Below are positions 8,386 to 17,187 of a DNA stretch of 64,000 nt, piece after piece (positions within the stretch are counted from its first letter, which is position 1; each line of letters starts with the position of its first letter). The stretch lies in the NCBI RefSeq assembly GCF_037071985.1, contig NZ_JAXHDF010000004.1:1-64000 (forward strand), written 5' to 3'. The notes beneath the pieces were generated by a model. That model worked only from the letters and a program-made list of their open reading frames with translations, ran no database searches and was not told where the DNA came from. Origin of the DNA: Pseudogracilibacillus sp037071985. GTDB lineage: Bacteria; Bacillota; Bacilli; Bacillales; Amphibacillaceae. The translations under genes and the position numbers were made by a program.

Positions 8386-9969
8386 ATGAACATGACAGCA
8401 AAGTCTATGAATCAAGAATTAACTGTAAATAATAATGTGCACACCAATTTATCTGTTCCATTATTAGTAGAGAAAATTTTATCTAGAGAAGAAGGTGTCT
8501 TAACTGCAACTGGTGCTGTTAAGGCTACTACTGGAAAATATACAGGGCGTTCACCGCAAGATCGATTTATCGTTCGAGACGATGTTTCTGATAATATTGT
8601 GGATTGGGGAGCAGTAAATCAGCCGTTAGATGAAACGTCATTTGATAAGTTATATGATAAGGTAATTAATCACTTAAAAGAAAAGAATGAACTGTTTTCA
8701 TTTAAAGGATTTGCAGGAGCAGATGAAAAATTCCGCTTGCAAGTTGAAGTAATTAATGAATATGCTTGGCACAATTTGTTTGCTCGCCAACTATTTATTA
8801 CACCTAATGAGAATGAACTTAAAAATCATACATCAGAATTTACTGTTATATCTGCTCCAACATGTAAAGCAGACCCTGAAGTGGATGGGACAAATTCAGA
8901 AACATTTATCGTTATATCGTTTAAAAAGCGTGTTGTGCTTATTGGTGGGACAGAATACGCTGGTGAGATTAAGAAATCAATCTTTTCTGTCATGAATTAC
9001 TTACTTCCACAGCAGAATGTATTATCGATGCACTGCTCTGCAAATGTAGGTGAAGAAGGCGATGTCGCATTATTTTTCGGTTTATCAGGTACAGGTAAAA
9101 CAACTCTTTCCGCTGATCCTTACCGCAAATTAATTGGTGATGATGAACATGGATGGAGCCCAAATGGAGTCTTTAATATCGAAGGTGGATGTTACGCAAA
9201 GTGTGTTGATCTTTCTGAAGAAAAAGAGCCACAAATATATAATGCTATCCGCTTTGGTTCAGTACTTGAAAATGTTGTCTTACATGATGAAACACGCGAA
9301 CCAGATTACGAAGATACATCTTTAACTGAAAACACAAGAGCAGCATACCCATTAGAAAACATTGACAATATTGTTCAGCCTAGTATCGCTGGCCATCCAA
9401 ATACGATTATTTTCTTAACAGCTGATGCTTCTGGAACATTGCCACCTATCAGTAAATTAACTAAAGAACAGGCGATGTATCATTTCCTAAGTGGTTATAC
9501 GAGTAAATTAGCTGGGACAGAACGCGGAGTTACAGAACCTGAAGCTACTTTCTCAGCTTGCTTTGGTTCACCGTTTCTTCCGTTATCACCTAATAAATAT
9601 GCAGAAATGCTAGGGCAAAAAATTGATCAATACAATGCAAATGTATTCTTAGTTAACACTGGGTGGACTGGTGGCCCTTATGGAATAGGAAGCCGAATGA
9701 AGTTATCTTATACGCGCGCAATGATTCATGCAGCATTAGAAGGTGAGTTAAATACGATCGAAACAGTTCAAGATGAAATATTTGGTTTAAATATTCCTGC
9801 CCAAGTTCCTGGTGTTCCTGATGAAGTATTAATTCCTAAAGGTACATGGGAAGACAAAAATGCATATGATAAAACAGCCAAGAAATTAGCCACAGAATTC
9901 CATGAGAACTTCAAAAAGTTTGCAAACGCAAGCGAAAATATTCAACAAGCGGGACCAATTTATAAATAA
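8386..9969 (+). CDS. pckA: phosphoenolpyruvate carboxykinase (ATP)
   Basis: ATP-dependent PEP carboxykinase converts oxaloacetate to phosphoenolpyruvate in gluconeogenesis. The kinase loop 'GLSGTGKTTLSADP', the metal-site motif 'GDDEHGW' and 'TGWTGGPYG' are all present. I choose ATG 8386 (527 residues, the usual Bacillus length). The in-frame ATG at 8374 directly abuts the AAAGG ribosome-binding site; ATG 8392 is a further option. A CcpN-type operator upstream and a terminator downstream make it a single-gene unit. Confidence 0.97.
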   Translation: MNMTAKSMNQELTVNNNVHTNLSVPLLVEKILSREEGVLTATGAVKATTGKYTGRSPQDRFIVRDDVSDNIVDWGAVNQPLDETSFDKLYDKVINHLKEKNELFSFKGFAGADEKFRLQVEVINEYAWHNLFARQLFITPNENELKNHTSEFTVISAPTCKADPEVDGTNSETFIVISFKKRVVLIGGTEYAGEIKKSIFSVMNYLLPQQNVLSMHCSANVGEEGDVALFFGLSGTGKTTLSADPYRKLIGDDEHGWSPNGVFNIEGGCYAKCVDLSEEKEPQIYNAIRFGSVLENVVLHDETREPDYEDTSLTENTRAAYPLENIDNIVQPSIAGHPNTIIFLTADASGTLPPISKLTKEQAMYHFLSGYTSKLAGTERGVTEPEATFSACFGSPFLPLSPNKYAEMLGQKIDQYNANVFLVNTGWTGGPYGIGSRMKLSYTRAMIHAALEGELNTIETVQDEIFGLNIPAQVPGVPDEVLIPKGTWEDKNAYDKTAKKLATEFHENFKKFANASENIQQAGPIYK

Positions 9970-9980
9970 ATTTTTCATAT

Positions 9981-10013
9981 AAAGCCTCCTCATTCAATGA
10001 GGGGCTTTTTTTG
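9981..10013 (+). terminator. pckA terminator
   Basis: AAAGCC-CCTCATT pairs with AATGAGG-GGCTTT (one bulged base), followed by seven or more T residues. Confidence 0.88.
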
Positions 10014-10146
10014 CGTATAAGTGACGTACTTCCCTCCCCTTCCAACTACATGTATTTTTTATTCTATTCTACATCCATTGACACACAACTTTACTAATTC
10101 GCATAGGCTAATGTTGATATACGAAAAAGTAAAGGAGTCGAATTGA

Positions 10147-11136
10147 ATGAGAATAACAAGATTAGCAAGTGTTTTAATACTCTTTGCTCTCGTACTATTT
10201 ACAGCTTGTTCTTCCAAAGATGTTTCTGAAGTCAAGTTGGCGGAAGTTACCCGCTCTGTTTTTTACACTCCTCAATATGTTGCAATTGAAAAAGGATTTT
10301 TTGAAGAAGAAGGATTGGATGTTGATTTACAAACTACATGGGGAGGAGATAAAACAATGACTGCTCTCCTTTCCGATAATGCGGATGTTGCTTTAGTCGG
10401 TTCCGAAACATCCATTTATGTTTACGCACAAGATGCTTCAGATATTGTGATCAATTTTGCACAACTAACACAAACAGATGGGACATTTTTAGTTGCTAAA
10501 AGTGAAAAGCCTAATTTTACATGGGAAGACACAAAAGACAGCATTTTCTTGGGGCAACGTAAGGGAGGAATGCCTCAAATGGTAGGAGAATATGTCTTAA
10601 AACAACATAATATTGATCCTCATGCTGACCTGGAGTTATTACAAAATATTGATTTCGCCAATATTCCAAGTTCTTTCGTCTCCGGAGATGCTGAATATGT
10701 GCAACTTTTTGAACCCACAGCAAGTACGTTTGAAAAAGAAGGTAAAGGTCATGTAATTGCTTCCTTTGGGGAAGAATCAGGCCTGATCCCCTACACGGTG
10801 TTTATGACAAAAGAAAGCTATATCAAAGAAAATGAAGACGTCATAAATAGTTTTACAAAAGCAATTTATAAAGCACAAAATTGGGTTGAAGAATCAGATT
10901 CTGAAGAAATTGCAAAAGTTGTTCAGCCCTATTTTGAAGATACAGAATTGGATATTTTGACCGCTTCCATAGACCGCTATAAACGACAAGGTTCATTTGC
11001 TACAAGTCCTTTATTAACCGAAGAGGCCTGGGATAACTTACAAAACATAATGGATGAAGCGGGAGAGTTACCTAAACATGCACCATATGAAGAGTTAGTG
11101 AATACAGATATTGCAAATGAGGTTACTCAAGACTAG
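10147..11136 (+). CDS. ytlA: ABC transporter substrate-binding lipoprotein, NMT1/SsuA type (YtlA-like)
   Basis: This 329-residue lipoprotein has a type II signal peptide ending in the lipobox LFTAC (Cys21). The mature part has the NMT1/THI5-SsuA fold signature: 'VFYTPQYVAIEKGFFEEEGLDVDL' near the N-terminus, then 'ADVALVGSETSIY'. Such proteins capture nitrate, sulfonates, taurine or thiamine-pyrimidine precursors. The ligand cannot be assigned here, and no riboswitch or linked enzyme gives a hint. It is first in a three-gene operon with the ATPase and permease, matching B. subtilis ytlA-ytlC-ytlD. Confidence 0.88.
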   Translation: MRITRLASVLILFALVLFTACSSKDVSEVKLAEVTRSVFYTPQYVAIEKGFFEEEGLDVDLQTTWGGDKTMTALLSDNADVALVGSETSIYVYAQDASDIVINFAQLTQTDGTFLVAKSEKPNFTWEDTKDSIFLGQRKGGMPQMVGEYVLKQHNIDPHADLELLQNIDFANIPSSFVSGDAEYVQLFEPTASTFEKEGKGHVIASFGEESGLIPYTVFMTKESYIKENEDVINSFTKAIYKAQNWVEESDSEEIAKVVQPYFEDTELDILTASIDRYKRQGSFATSPLLTEEAWDNLQNIMDEAGELPKHAPYEELVNTDIANEVTQD

Positions 11137-11147
11137 GGGGAAAAAGA

Positions 11148-11936
11148 ATGTCATTTTTAACCTTAGATAACGTATCACATTATTACTTTACTACCACCGG
11201 ATATACGAAAGCACTAGATGAAATTAACTTATCAATTAAAGAAGGAGAATTTGTCTCTATTATTGGACCTAGTGGATGTGGTAAATCGACCATCTTATCT
11301 ATCATCGCTCGTTTAATGAAACAAACTGAAGGAGAAATAAAATTAAGAAATGAATCGATCATTAATTCCTCGTTGAATATAGGTTATATGCTTCAGCAAG
11401 ACTATTTATTTCCTTGGAAAACAGTGATGAATAATATTCTACTCGGCCCGAAAATAAGTGAAAACATTACTGATGAAACAAAAAGACTTGCTCGTAAATT
11501 ATTAGAAGATGTTAATTTGTCTCATACAGAAAATGTGTATCCATCCGAACTATCTGGAGGCATGCGTCAACGGATTGCTTTAGTCAGAACATTAATAACA
11601 GATCCCGAAATATTATTATTCGATGAGCCTTTTTCCGCTCTTGATTATGTTACAAAATTAAAATTAGAAAATCTAGTTGCTAAATTAATGAAAACATACA
11701 ATAAAACTGCCATATTAGTTACGCATGACTTAGGGGAAGCTATTTCAATGAGTGATAGAATCTTTTTAATGGAAGGATCTCCAGGCAGAATTGCTAAAAC
11801 CTTCAATGTCCCTGAAGAATTACGCAATGAAGCCCCTTTTTTCGTAAGAAGGCATCCTAAATATCAACCTATTTTTGATGAAATATGGGAACAGTTAAGT
11901 GATGATATGTCGGACGAAACCGAAAGGAAGGTCTGA
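11148..11936 (+). CDS. ytlC: ABC transporter ATP-binding protein (YtlC-like)
   Basis: This 262-residue ATPase of the SsuB/TauB/ThiZ group drives uptake with YtlA and YtlD. It shows Walker A GPSGCGKST, the ABC signature LSGGMRQR, Walker B ILLFDEP and the switch His in 'LVTHDLGEA'. It begins 11 bp after ytlA behind AGGGGG and ends 2 bp before ytlD. Confidence 0.93.
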   Translation: MSFLTLDNVSHYYFTTTGYTKALDEINLSIKEGEFVSIIGPSGCGKSTILSIIARLMKQTEGEIKLRNESIINSSLNIGYMLQQDYLFPWKTVMNNILLGPKISENITDETKRLARKLLEDVNLSHTENVYPSELSGGMRQRIALVRTLITDPEILLFDEPFSALDYVTKLKLENLVAKLMKTYNKTAILVTHDLGEAISMSDRIFLMEGSPGRIAKTFNVPEELRNEAPFFVRRHPKYQPIFDEIWEQLSDDMSDETERKV

Positions 11937-11938
11937 TA

Positions 11939-12745
11939 ATGAAAGAAATAATTGACAAAATTTTTTACGACAATTATTTAAAGAAGATTAAGTCGGAAAA
12001 ACGAATTGTAACAGTTTGGCAAATTTTATTGTTTATTTTTTTTATTGCGCTATGGGAAATAGCAAGTAAAAAGCGATTTATCGATCCGTTATTATTCAGT
12101 TCTCCTACCAAAGTCTCTCAATTAATCTATGAAAAAATAGCCGATGGTTCCATGCTCAGTCATTTGCAATACACTTTATTTGAGACGATACTTGGATTTA
12201 TTATCGGCACAGTTTTAGGGATCATTATTGCGTCTTTATTATGGTCATCTGAGCGATTCGCAAAGATCTGTGATCCATATTTAGTTATTCTAAATGCAAT
12301 GCCTAAAGTTGCACTGGGACCGATTATTATTGTCGCTTTAGGTCCTGGATTCTTATCTATTATCATGATGGGCGCGATTATCTCCGTCATTATTACGACG
12401 CTAGTGGTATATGCCGCTTTTAATGAAGTGGATCCTAATTATCAACGTGTTTTAAAAAGTTTTGGAGCAACGAGGGTGCAATGTTTTAAGGAAGCAATTT
12501 TTCCAGCCACACTTCCTACGATGATTTCTACGTTAAAAGTAAACGTTGGTCTTAGCTGGGTCGGAGTGATCGTTGGTGAATTTCTAGTTTCAAATAATGG
12601 CTTAGGTTACTTAATTATTTATGGATTCCAAGTGTTTGATTTTACACTTGTAATGTCTAGCTTAGTCATCATAGCATTATTTGCAGCTATAATGTATAAA
12701 GCTGTAGAAAAGTTAGAAAGTTGGTTAATTAAACATACGACATAA
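11939..12745 (+). CDS. ytlD: ABC transporter permease (YtlD-like)
   Basis: This 268-residue inner-membrane protein has about six hydrophobic segments. It carries the cytoplasmic EAA loop that docks to the ATPase ('SFGATRVQCFKEAIFPATLPTMISTL', with EA and later G/P residues). It completes the importer with ytlA and ytlC. AAGGAAGG precedes ATG 11939. The operon ends in a composite terminator shared with ytkD. Confidence 0.9.
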   Translation: MKEIIDKIFYDNYLKKIKSEKRIVTVWQILLFIFFIALWEIASKKRFIDPLLFSSPTKVSQLIYEKIADGSMLSHLQYTLFETILGFIIGTVLGIIIASLLWSSERFAKICDPYLVILNAMPKVALGPIIIVALGPGFLSIIMMGAIISVIITTLVVYAAFNEVDPNYQRVLKSFGATRVQCFKEAIFPATLPTMISTLKVNVGLSWVGVIVGEFLVSNNGLGYLIIYGFQVFDFTLVMSSLVIIALFAAIMYKAVEKLESWLIKHTT

Positions 12746-12792
12746 CACTGTTTTATCTGAATTATCCTTTGTAGAGGACAGTGAATAATTAA

Positions 12793-12915
12793 AAGAGGCT
12801 GTGACATAACAAAATAGTAGAAATGAAACACGAACAATATTTCTGTAGTGACTGTTATAAACTTAATCATTCGTGTTTCAATAATTCTTTCTAGCTTATT
12901 TCCCAGCCTTTTTCT
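12793..12915. repeat. structured palindromic element, probable bidirectional terminator
   Basis: An outer stem (GGCTG near 12798, CAGCC near 12904) is flanked by A/T runs. It encloses a perfect inner inverted repeat, GAAACACGAA (12825-12834) with TTCGTGTTTC (12870-12879). T-rich tails on both strands would terminate both ytlD and ytkD. The 'GGCTGTGACATAA' start resembles 25,370-25,405, which suggests a dispersed repeat family. Confidence 0.55.
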
Positions 12916-12916
12916 T

Positions 12917-13390
12917 TTAATAATTCTCTTGAACATACCGGAGACAACGTGAAAGCACATCATCTTTCATCATAAAGCTAAATCGCTTTTTATCTTTTAC
13001 ATTATCAGGAATCTTATCTAACAGAACAGGTCCATGCGTCTCATAATATGTTGACTGCTCTGTAAGCAACTCGATTGGGGCAAAGTAAACATTTTTAATA
13101 ATTGTATCGCTTTTTCCACGAACGAAATATTGTGCAATATAGTGTAAATCTTTAACAATACCGCCGGTTTCTTCCTTTACTTCACGGATGGCTGCTTCTC
13201 TAGCCGATTCACCTTTTTCGACTTTACCACCTGGAAACTCAAGTCCTCGAGTGCTATGCTCTGTTAACAACCATTTATTCTCATACTTACAGATGACCCA
13301 TACATGTTTTGGCGCCTTAGAAAAAGGATGATCCTGAAATGATAATTTAACTTCATTCCGATAATAATCTTTAAACACAAATTCTTCCAT
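12917..13390 (-). CDS. ytkD: Nudix hydrolase YtkD (nucleotide triphosphate diphosphatase)
   Basis: This Nudix protein of about 157 residues has the box GGKVEKGESAREAAIREVKEETGG, matching GX5EX7REUXEEXGU. B. subtilis YtkD hydrolyses 8-oxo-dGTP and related (d)NTPs and helps limit oxidative mutagenesis. 'PKHVWVICKYENKWLL' and 'KKRFSFMMKD' also match that protein. I choose ATG 13390 because the protein then begins MEEFVFKDYY like the homologue. Starts at 13414 or 13465 are possible but have poorer ribosome-binding sites. Confidence 0.9.
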   Translation of the reverse strand: MEEFVFKDYYRNEVKLSFQDHPFSKAPKHVWVICKYENKWLLTEHSTRGLEFPGGKVEKGESAREAAIREVKEETGGIVKDLHYIAQYFVRGKSDTIIKNVYFAPIELLTEQSTYYETHGPVLLDKIPDNVKDKKRFSFMMKDDVLSRCLRYVQENY

Positions 13391-13475
13391 GGAACCAACT
13401 ACCTTCAAATCCATTTCTTCTTCTATTGTATAGTATTCATTGAAAAATAGAAAGATAGTGCTCATTCAAGTACTA

Positions 13476-13808
13476 TTATCGATTTATATCAATTGGACGA
13501 TCGCCGAGTATCCCGCTCTCTTCAATAAATTTTCTTGCCTGTTCATCACCAAGTTCATAAATAATGGATAAAGCATTTGATAAACTTTCATCATATCGAT
13601 CATTAGATGGATCATTGTGATATGGTAAAATAGGAACGTGCGCGCGCCAAAAAGTATCAAATTCTGATGTATGGACATTATCCAAAACTTTTCGTAACAT
13701 TTGAATTTCAGTTGGAGTAGCGTAAATTGTAAATGCATTGTTATTTTGATATTGGATTTGAGAAATTTCTCTTGACTGTAAACTAACATAATATTTCTTT
13801 TTATCCAT
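13476..13808 (-). CDS. small conserved protein of unknown function
   Basis: This 110-residue soluble protein begins MDKKKYYVSLQSREISQIQY. AGGAGG lies 8 nt before ATG 13808, so the GTG three codons upstream is less likely. It is acidic and rich in aromatic residues, with 'AHVPILPYHNDPSNDRYDESL' in the middle and no signal peptide or membrane segment. It looks like a Bacillaceae-conserved protein, but I cannot name the family. It lies between ytkD and menE on the same strand. Confidence 0.75.
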   Translation of the reverse strand: MDKKKYYVSLQSREISQIQYQNNNAFTIYATPTEIQMLRKVLDNVHTSEFDTFWRAHVPILPYHNDPSNDRYDESLSNALSIIYELGDEQARKFIEESGILGDRPIDINR

Positions 13809-13861
13809 AATGGACACCTCCTACGATTAATGTGTCACATTCTAAAAAAAACATGCATTAC

Positions 13862-15304
13862 TTAAAGATTCACTCGACTTTTTAACTGATGGCGTAGCAC
13901 TTTGTTTGAGGCATTTCTAGGCAAGCTGGCGATAAAATAAATTTCTTTCGGTATTTTATACGTAGCAAGTCGCTTTGCTAAATAATGTTGAATACTCTCT
14001 GCTGCTACTTTTTCTTTACTTACTACAAATGCGACTGGTACCTCTCCCCAGAAAAAATCACTTTTACCGACGACGGCTGCTTCATTAATTTCATCTAATT
14101 CCAATAACACATTTTCAATTTCAGTTGGATAAATATTTTCTCCACCAGAAATAATTAAATCAGATCGGCGATCAACAATAAATAAAAACCCTTCATTATC
14201 TATGTGTCCTAGATCACCAGTCTTAAACCAGCCATTGACGAAAGATTTTTTATTCGCCTCTTCGTTTTTATATCCATTCATTACCATTGGTCCTCTTACC
14301 CATATTTCTCCTATTCCTGCTTCATCCGGACAATCAATTGTTACCTCTGCTGGAAATAACGGTTTCCCTGCAGACCCTAATTTCGACAATGCATCATCCA
14401 TGTTTAGTGTAACAATTTGAGAACTTGTTTCCGTCATCCCGTAGGACTGAAATAAAGGAATACCATTTTGTTTAACTAGTTTTAATAATGATTCTGGAAC
14501 AGAACCACCACCGAGTAAAATACAACGAATATGACTTGGAAATCCCGTTTCATCAATGTCATCAAGCAAATTTCGTAACATCAATGTGACAAGTGACGCA
14601 ATTGTTATTTTCTTTTCGTTCAACACATATAATAAAACTTTTTTATTGTACTTTTCCATCAAGTATACTGTCATGCCATAAATGACACTTCGTAATAAAA
14701 TAGATAGTCCGCCTACATGAAAGATTGGCAATGTAAGTAACCATTTATCTTCTCGTGTTAAGCCTAAATTAAGAACAGAGCTAATCGCACTCCACCAATG
14801 ATTATTATAAGTATGGACGACTGCTTTTGGAAAACCAGTTGTACCAGAAGTAAACATCATTGTAAATGGGTCATGTAAATCAATATGTGTTGCTAGTTCT
14901 GTATCCTTTTCTTGTAGTAAAAATATCTCTTGAAAAGTTTTTTGATAAGGATGAGATAATTTTTTTTCGTCACGTAACATCTCAGTTGTAATGATTAATT
15001 TAGCTTCCGAGGAAGATAATTGGTATGTTAATTCATCCGTCGTTAGACGTGTGTTTAACATGACTGCAACTGCCTTTAAATAACTTAGTGCATGAACTGT
15101 AATAGCCATATTTACATGATTTGTTGATAAGATAGCAACAGGGTCCCCTCTTTTCACCCCTAAAGAAGAAAGTTTCCTAGCGAAACGTTCACTTGTTTCC
15201 TTTAATTCCAAAAATGTTATTTGCTTATCTGCAGTTTCAATAGCCACTTTGTTTGGAGATAAACTCGCTTGTTTTGTTAACCAATGAGGCATATGCTCAG
15301 ACAT
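13862..15304 (-). CDS. menE: o-succinylbenzoate--CoA ligase
   Basis: This 480-residue acyl-CoA synthetase of the ANL family activates o-succinylbenzoate with ATP and CoA in menaquinone synthesis. The AMP-binding motif 'MMFTSGTTGFPKAV' lies near 150, 'QSYGMTETSS' near 290 and the hinge 'GWFKTGDLGHID' near 360. The C-terminal catalytic Lys falls in 'RNASNKVLRHQL'. AGGAG precedes ATG 15304. It is the last men gene of the leftward cluster and is separated from menB by a structured terminator. Confidence 0.96.
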   Translation of the reverse strand: MSEHMPHWLTKQASLSPNKVAIETADKQITFLELKETSERFARKLSSLGVKRGDPVAILSTNHVNMAITVHALSYLKAVAVMLNTRLTTDELTYQLSSSEAKLIITTEMLRDEKKLSHPYQKTFQEIFLLQEKDTELATHIDLHDPFTMMFTSGTTGFPKAVVHTYNNHWWSAISSVLNLGLTREDKWLLTLPIFHVGGLSILLRSVIYGMTVYLMEKYNKKVLLYVLNEKKITIASLVTLMLRNLLDDIDETGFPSHIRCILLGGGSVPESLLKLVKQNGIPLFQSYGMTETSSQIVTLNMDDALSKLGSAGKPLFPAEVTIDCPDEAGIGEIWVRGPMVMNGYKNEEANKKSFVNGWFKTGDLGHIDNEGFLFIVDRRSDLIISGGENIYPTEIENVLLELDEINEAAVVGKSDFFWGEVPVAFVVSKEKVAAESIQHYLAKRLATYKIPKEIYFIASLPRNASNKVLRHQLKSRVNL

Positions 15305-15399
15305 ATTTTATTACTCCTAACTAGTTATAATAATAGTGTTTCCAAGTGGAGGATCATTTACGAGTTTTAATTCAGAAGAAAAACTAACTTTCAAATCAG

Positions 15400-15495
15400 T
15401 TTCCAAATAAAAACCCGCAAACTTTCACGAATGTAGCAAGCTACAAAGAATCTAATTCCAGTTTCCTTGTAGCATGCCTACGTAAAGCAAGCGGG
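15400..15495 (-). terminator. branched intrinsic terminator after menB
   Basis: In the leftward transcript CCCGC (from 15495) pairs with GCGGG (ending 15414), followed by UUUUUAUUU. Two inner hairpins occur: GTAGGCATGCTAC (about 15470-15482) and GTAGCTTGCTAC (about 15433-15444). The flanks CCCGC..GCTTT.ACG repeat in inverted form. It would stop or attenuate transcription between menB and menE. Confidence 0.6.
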
Positions 15496-15536
15496 AACAT
15501 TAAATCTGTTCTAACTATTACCGTTCTAATTTCAAT

Positions 15537-16355
15537 TTATGGAAAACGTGGAAATTGATCAAAATCTGGTTTGCGTTTTTCCTTAAATGCATCTCTTCCT
15601 TCTTTCGCTTCATCTGTTGTATAGTAAAGAAGTGTAGCGTCTCCGCCCATTTGCTGAATTCCTGCAAGTCCATCCGTATCCGCATTAAAGGATGCTTTCA
15701 AGAAACGAAGCGCAGTTGGAGATTTTTCGAGAATTTCCTCACACCATTGGATTGTTTCTTCTTCCAATTTTTCTAAAGGTACAACTGTATTTACCATACC
15801 CATTTCATATGCTTCCGCTGCAGTGTACTGGCGGCATAAATACCAAATCTCACGAGCTCTTTTATGACCGACCATACGAGCCAAATATCCAGCGCCATAT
15901 CCTGCATCAAAACTTCCTACCTTAGGACCAGTTTGTCCAAATGTAGCATTTTCTGATGCAATCGTTAAGTCACAAATGACATGCAACACATGGCCTCCAC
16001 CAATCGCATATCCATTTACCATGGCAATAACCGGTTTAGGAATCGTACGGATTAGTCTTTGTAAATCCAATACATTTAATCGAGGAATTTGATCACTTCC
16101 GACATATCCTCCGTGTCCACGTACAGACTGATCTCCGCCCGAACAAAAGGCTTTATCTCCTGCTCCAGTAAGAACGATAACACCAATTGATGAATCATCT
16201 CGTGCATCTGCAAAAGCATCAATCATCTCATTTACTGTGAGTGGCGTAAATGCATTATGTTTTTCTGGCCTATTCATTGTAATCTTAGCAATACCATTAT
16301 ATTTCTCATAAATTATTTCTTGGTAGTCTCTAACTTTATTCCATTGAACTGTCAT
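15537..16355 (-). CDS. menB: 1,4-dihydroxy-2-naphthoyl-CoA synthase
   Basis: This 272-residue crotonase-fold enzyme closes the second ring of the naphthoquinone by Claisen condensation of OSB-CoA. Family residues appear in 'GGDQSVRGHGGYVGSDQIPRLNVLDLQ', 'NGYAIGGGHVLHVICDLTIASENATFGQTGPKVGSFDAGYGAGYLAR' and the C-terminal 'KRKPDFDQFPRFP'. I choose ATG 16355 (GAGG 9 nt upstream), which gives the MTVQWNK start. Its start overlaps the 3' end of menH by about 20 bp, so the two are translationally coupled. Confidence 0.97.
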   Translation of the reverse strand: MTVQWNKVRDYQEIIYEKYNGIAKITMNRPEKHNAFTPLTVNEMIDAFADARDDSSIGVIVLTGAGDKAFCSGGDQSVRGHGGYVGSDQIPRLNVLDLQRLIRTIPKPVIAMVNGYAIGGGHVLHVICDLTIASENATFGQTGPKVGSFDAGYGAGYLARMVGHKRAREIWYLCRQYTAAEAYEMGMVNTVVPLEKLEEETIQWCEEILEKSPTALRFLKASFNADTDGLAGIQQMGGDATLLYYTTDEAKEGRDAFKEKRKPDFDQFPRFP

Positions 16356-17187
16356 GTATCGCACCCTCTTTTATGTAATTTTTTTCTTTTATAAACTCTC
16401 TTACTATTTTAACAAACTTTTCTACTTGTTCAACATGTACGGCATGACCTGCTTTTTTTACAATTTCTAGTTTTGCTTGTGGAAATTTATTCTTCATTTT
16501 TTCATTAATGCTTACAAACTTCTGATCCACTTCACCGACAATTAAAAGAACCGGTTTATTTAAATCTGGAAGTTGTCCCCAATTCGACTTTTGTCTGCCC
16601 GTCCCCATAAATAACAATGACTCGGCCAGGCCTTCAGGTCTATGTGATAACCTTTCAGTACGAATTTTTTCTCTTACTTTTGCAGGCAATTGCTTTTGGC
16701 TCTTAAATAGCGGAATATTTTCCCAATAATAAACAAAATCAAGGACACCATTTACCATTATTTGTTCGGCTAATAGTGCGTCTGTTTCCATTCGTTTTTC
16801 TTGTTCTTCTTTAGTCTTTAGTCCAGGGGAAGCACTTTCTAAAATAAGTGAACGAACCATTTCGGGATAGAGTAACGCAAATGTTAATGCCGTTCTCCCT
16901 CCCATTGAATACCCAAGTATGTGTGCTGACTCTATGTTCATTGTTATAAGAAGTGTTTTTAGATCTTCGCAAAATGCTTCCATTGTTCTCAGAGATTTTG
17001 TAGCTGTCTTACCATGACCAGGTAAATCAATGGTAATTACTTTAAAATGTCTTGCCCACTTTTTCACACAATCTTCCCACGTCATACTACTGCCGGTAAA
17101 TCCATGGAGCAGAACAAGAGTTTCTCCCTCTCCTTGTATGGTATAGCTATATGTTGCATCGTTTATTTTAAGAAATTTATACATCAT
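16336..17187 (-). CDS. menH: 2-succinyl-6-hydroxy-2,4-cyclohexadiene-1-carboxylate synthase
   Basis: This 283-residue alpha/beta hydrolase matches the MenH (YtxM) step, eliminating pyruvate from SEPHCHC. It shows 'LVLLHGFTGSSMTW' (oxyanion region), the nucleophile elbow GYSMGG (Ser about residue 100), an Asp in 'LIVGEVDQKF' and the catalytic His in 'AGHAVHVEQ'. ATG 17187 follows AGAGG by 10 nt. The gene overlaps both menD and menB, confirming one transcript. Confidence 0.93.
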   Translation of the reverse strand: MMYKFLKINDATYSYTIQGEGETLVLLHGFTGSSMTWEDCVKKWARHFKVITIDLPGHGKTATKSLRTMEAFCEDLKTLLITMNIESAHILGYSMGGRTALTFALLYPEMVRSLILESASPGLKTKEEQEKRMETDALLAEQIMVNGVLDFVYYWENIPLFKSQKQLPAKVREKIRTERLSHRPEGLAESLLFMGTGRQKSNWGQLPDLNKPVLLIVGEVDQKFVSINEKMKNKFPQAKLEIVKKAGHAVHVEQVEKFVKIVREFIKEKNYIKEGAIHDSSME

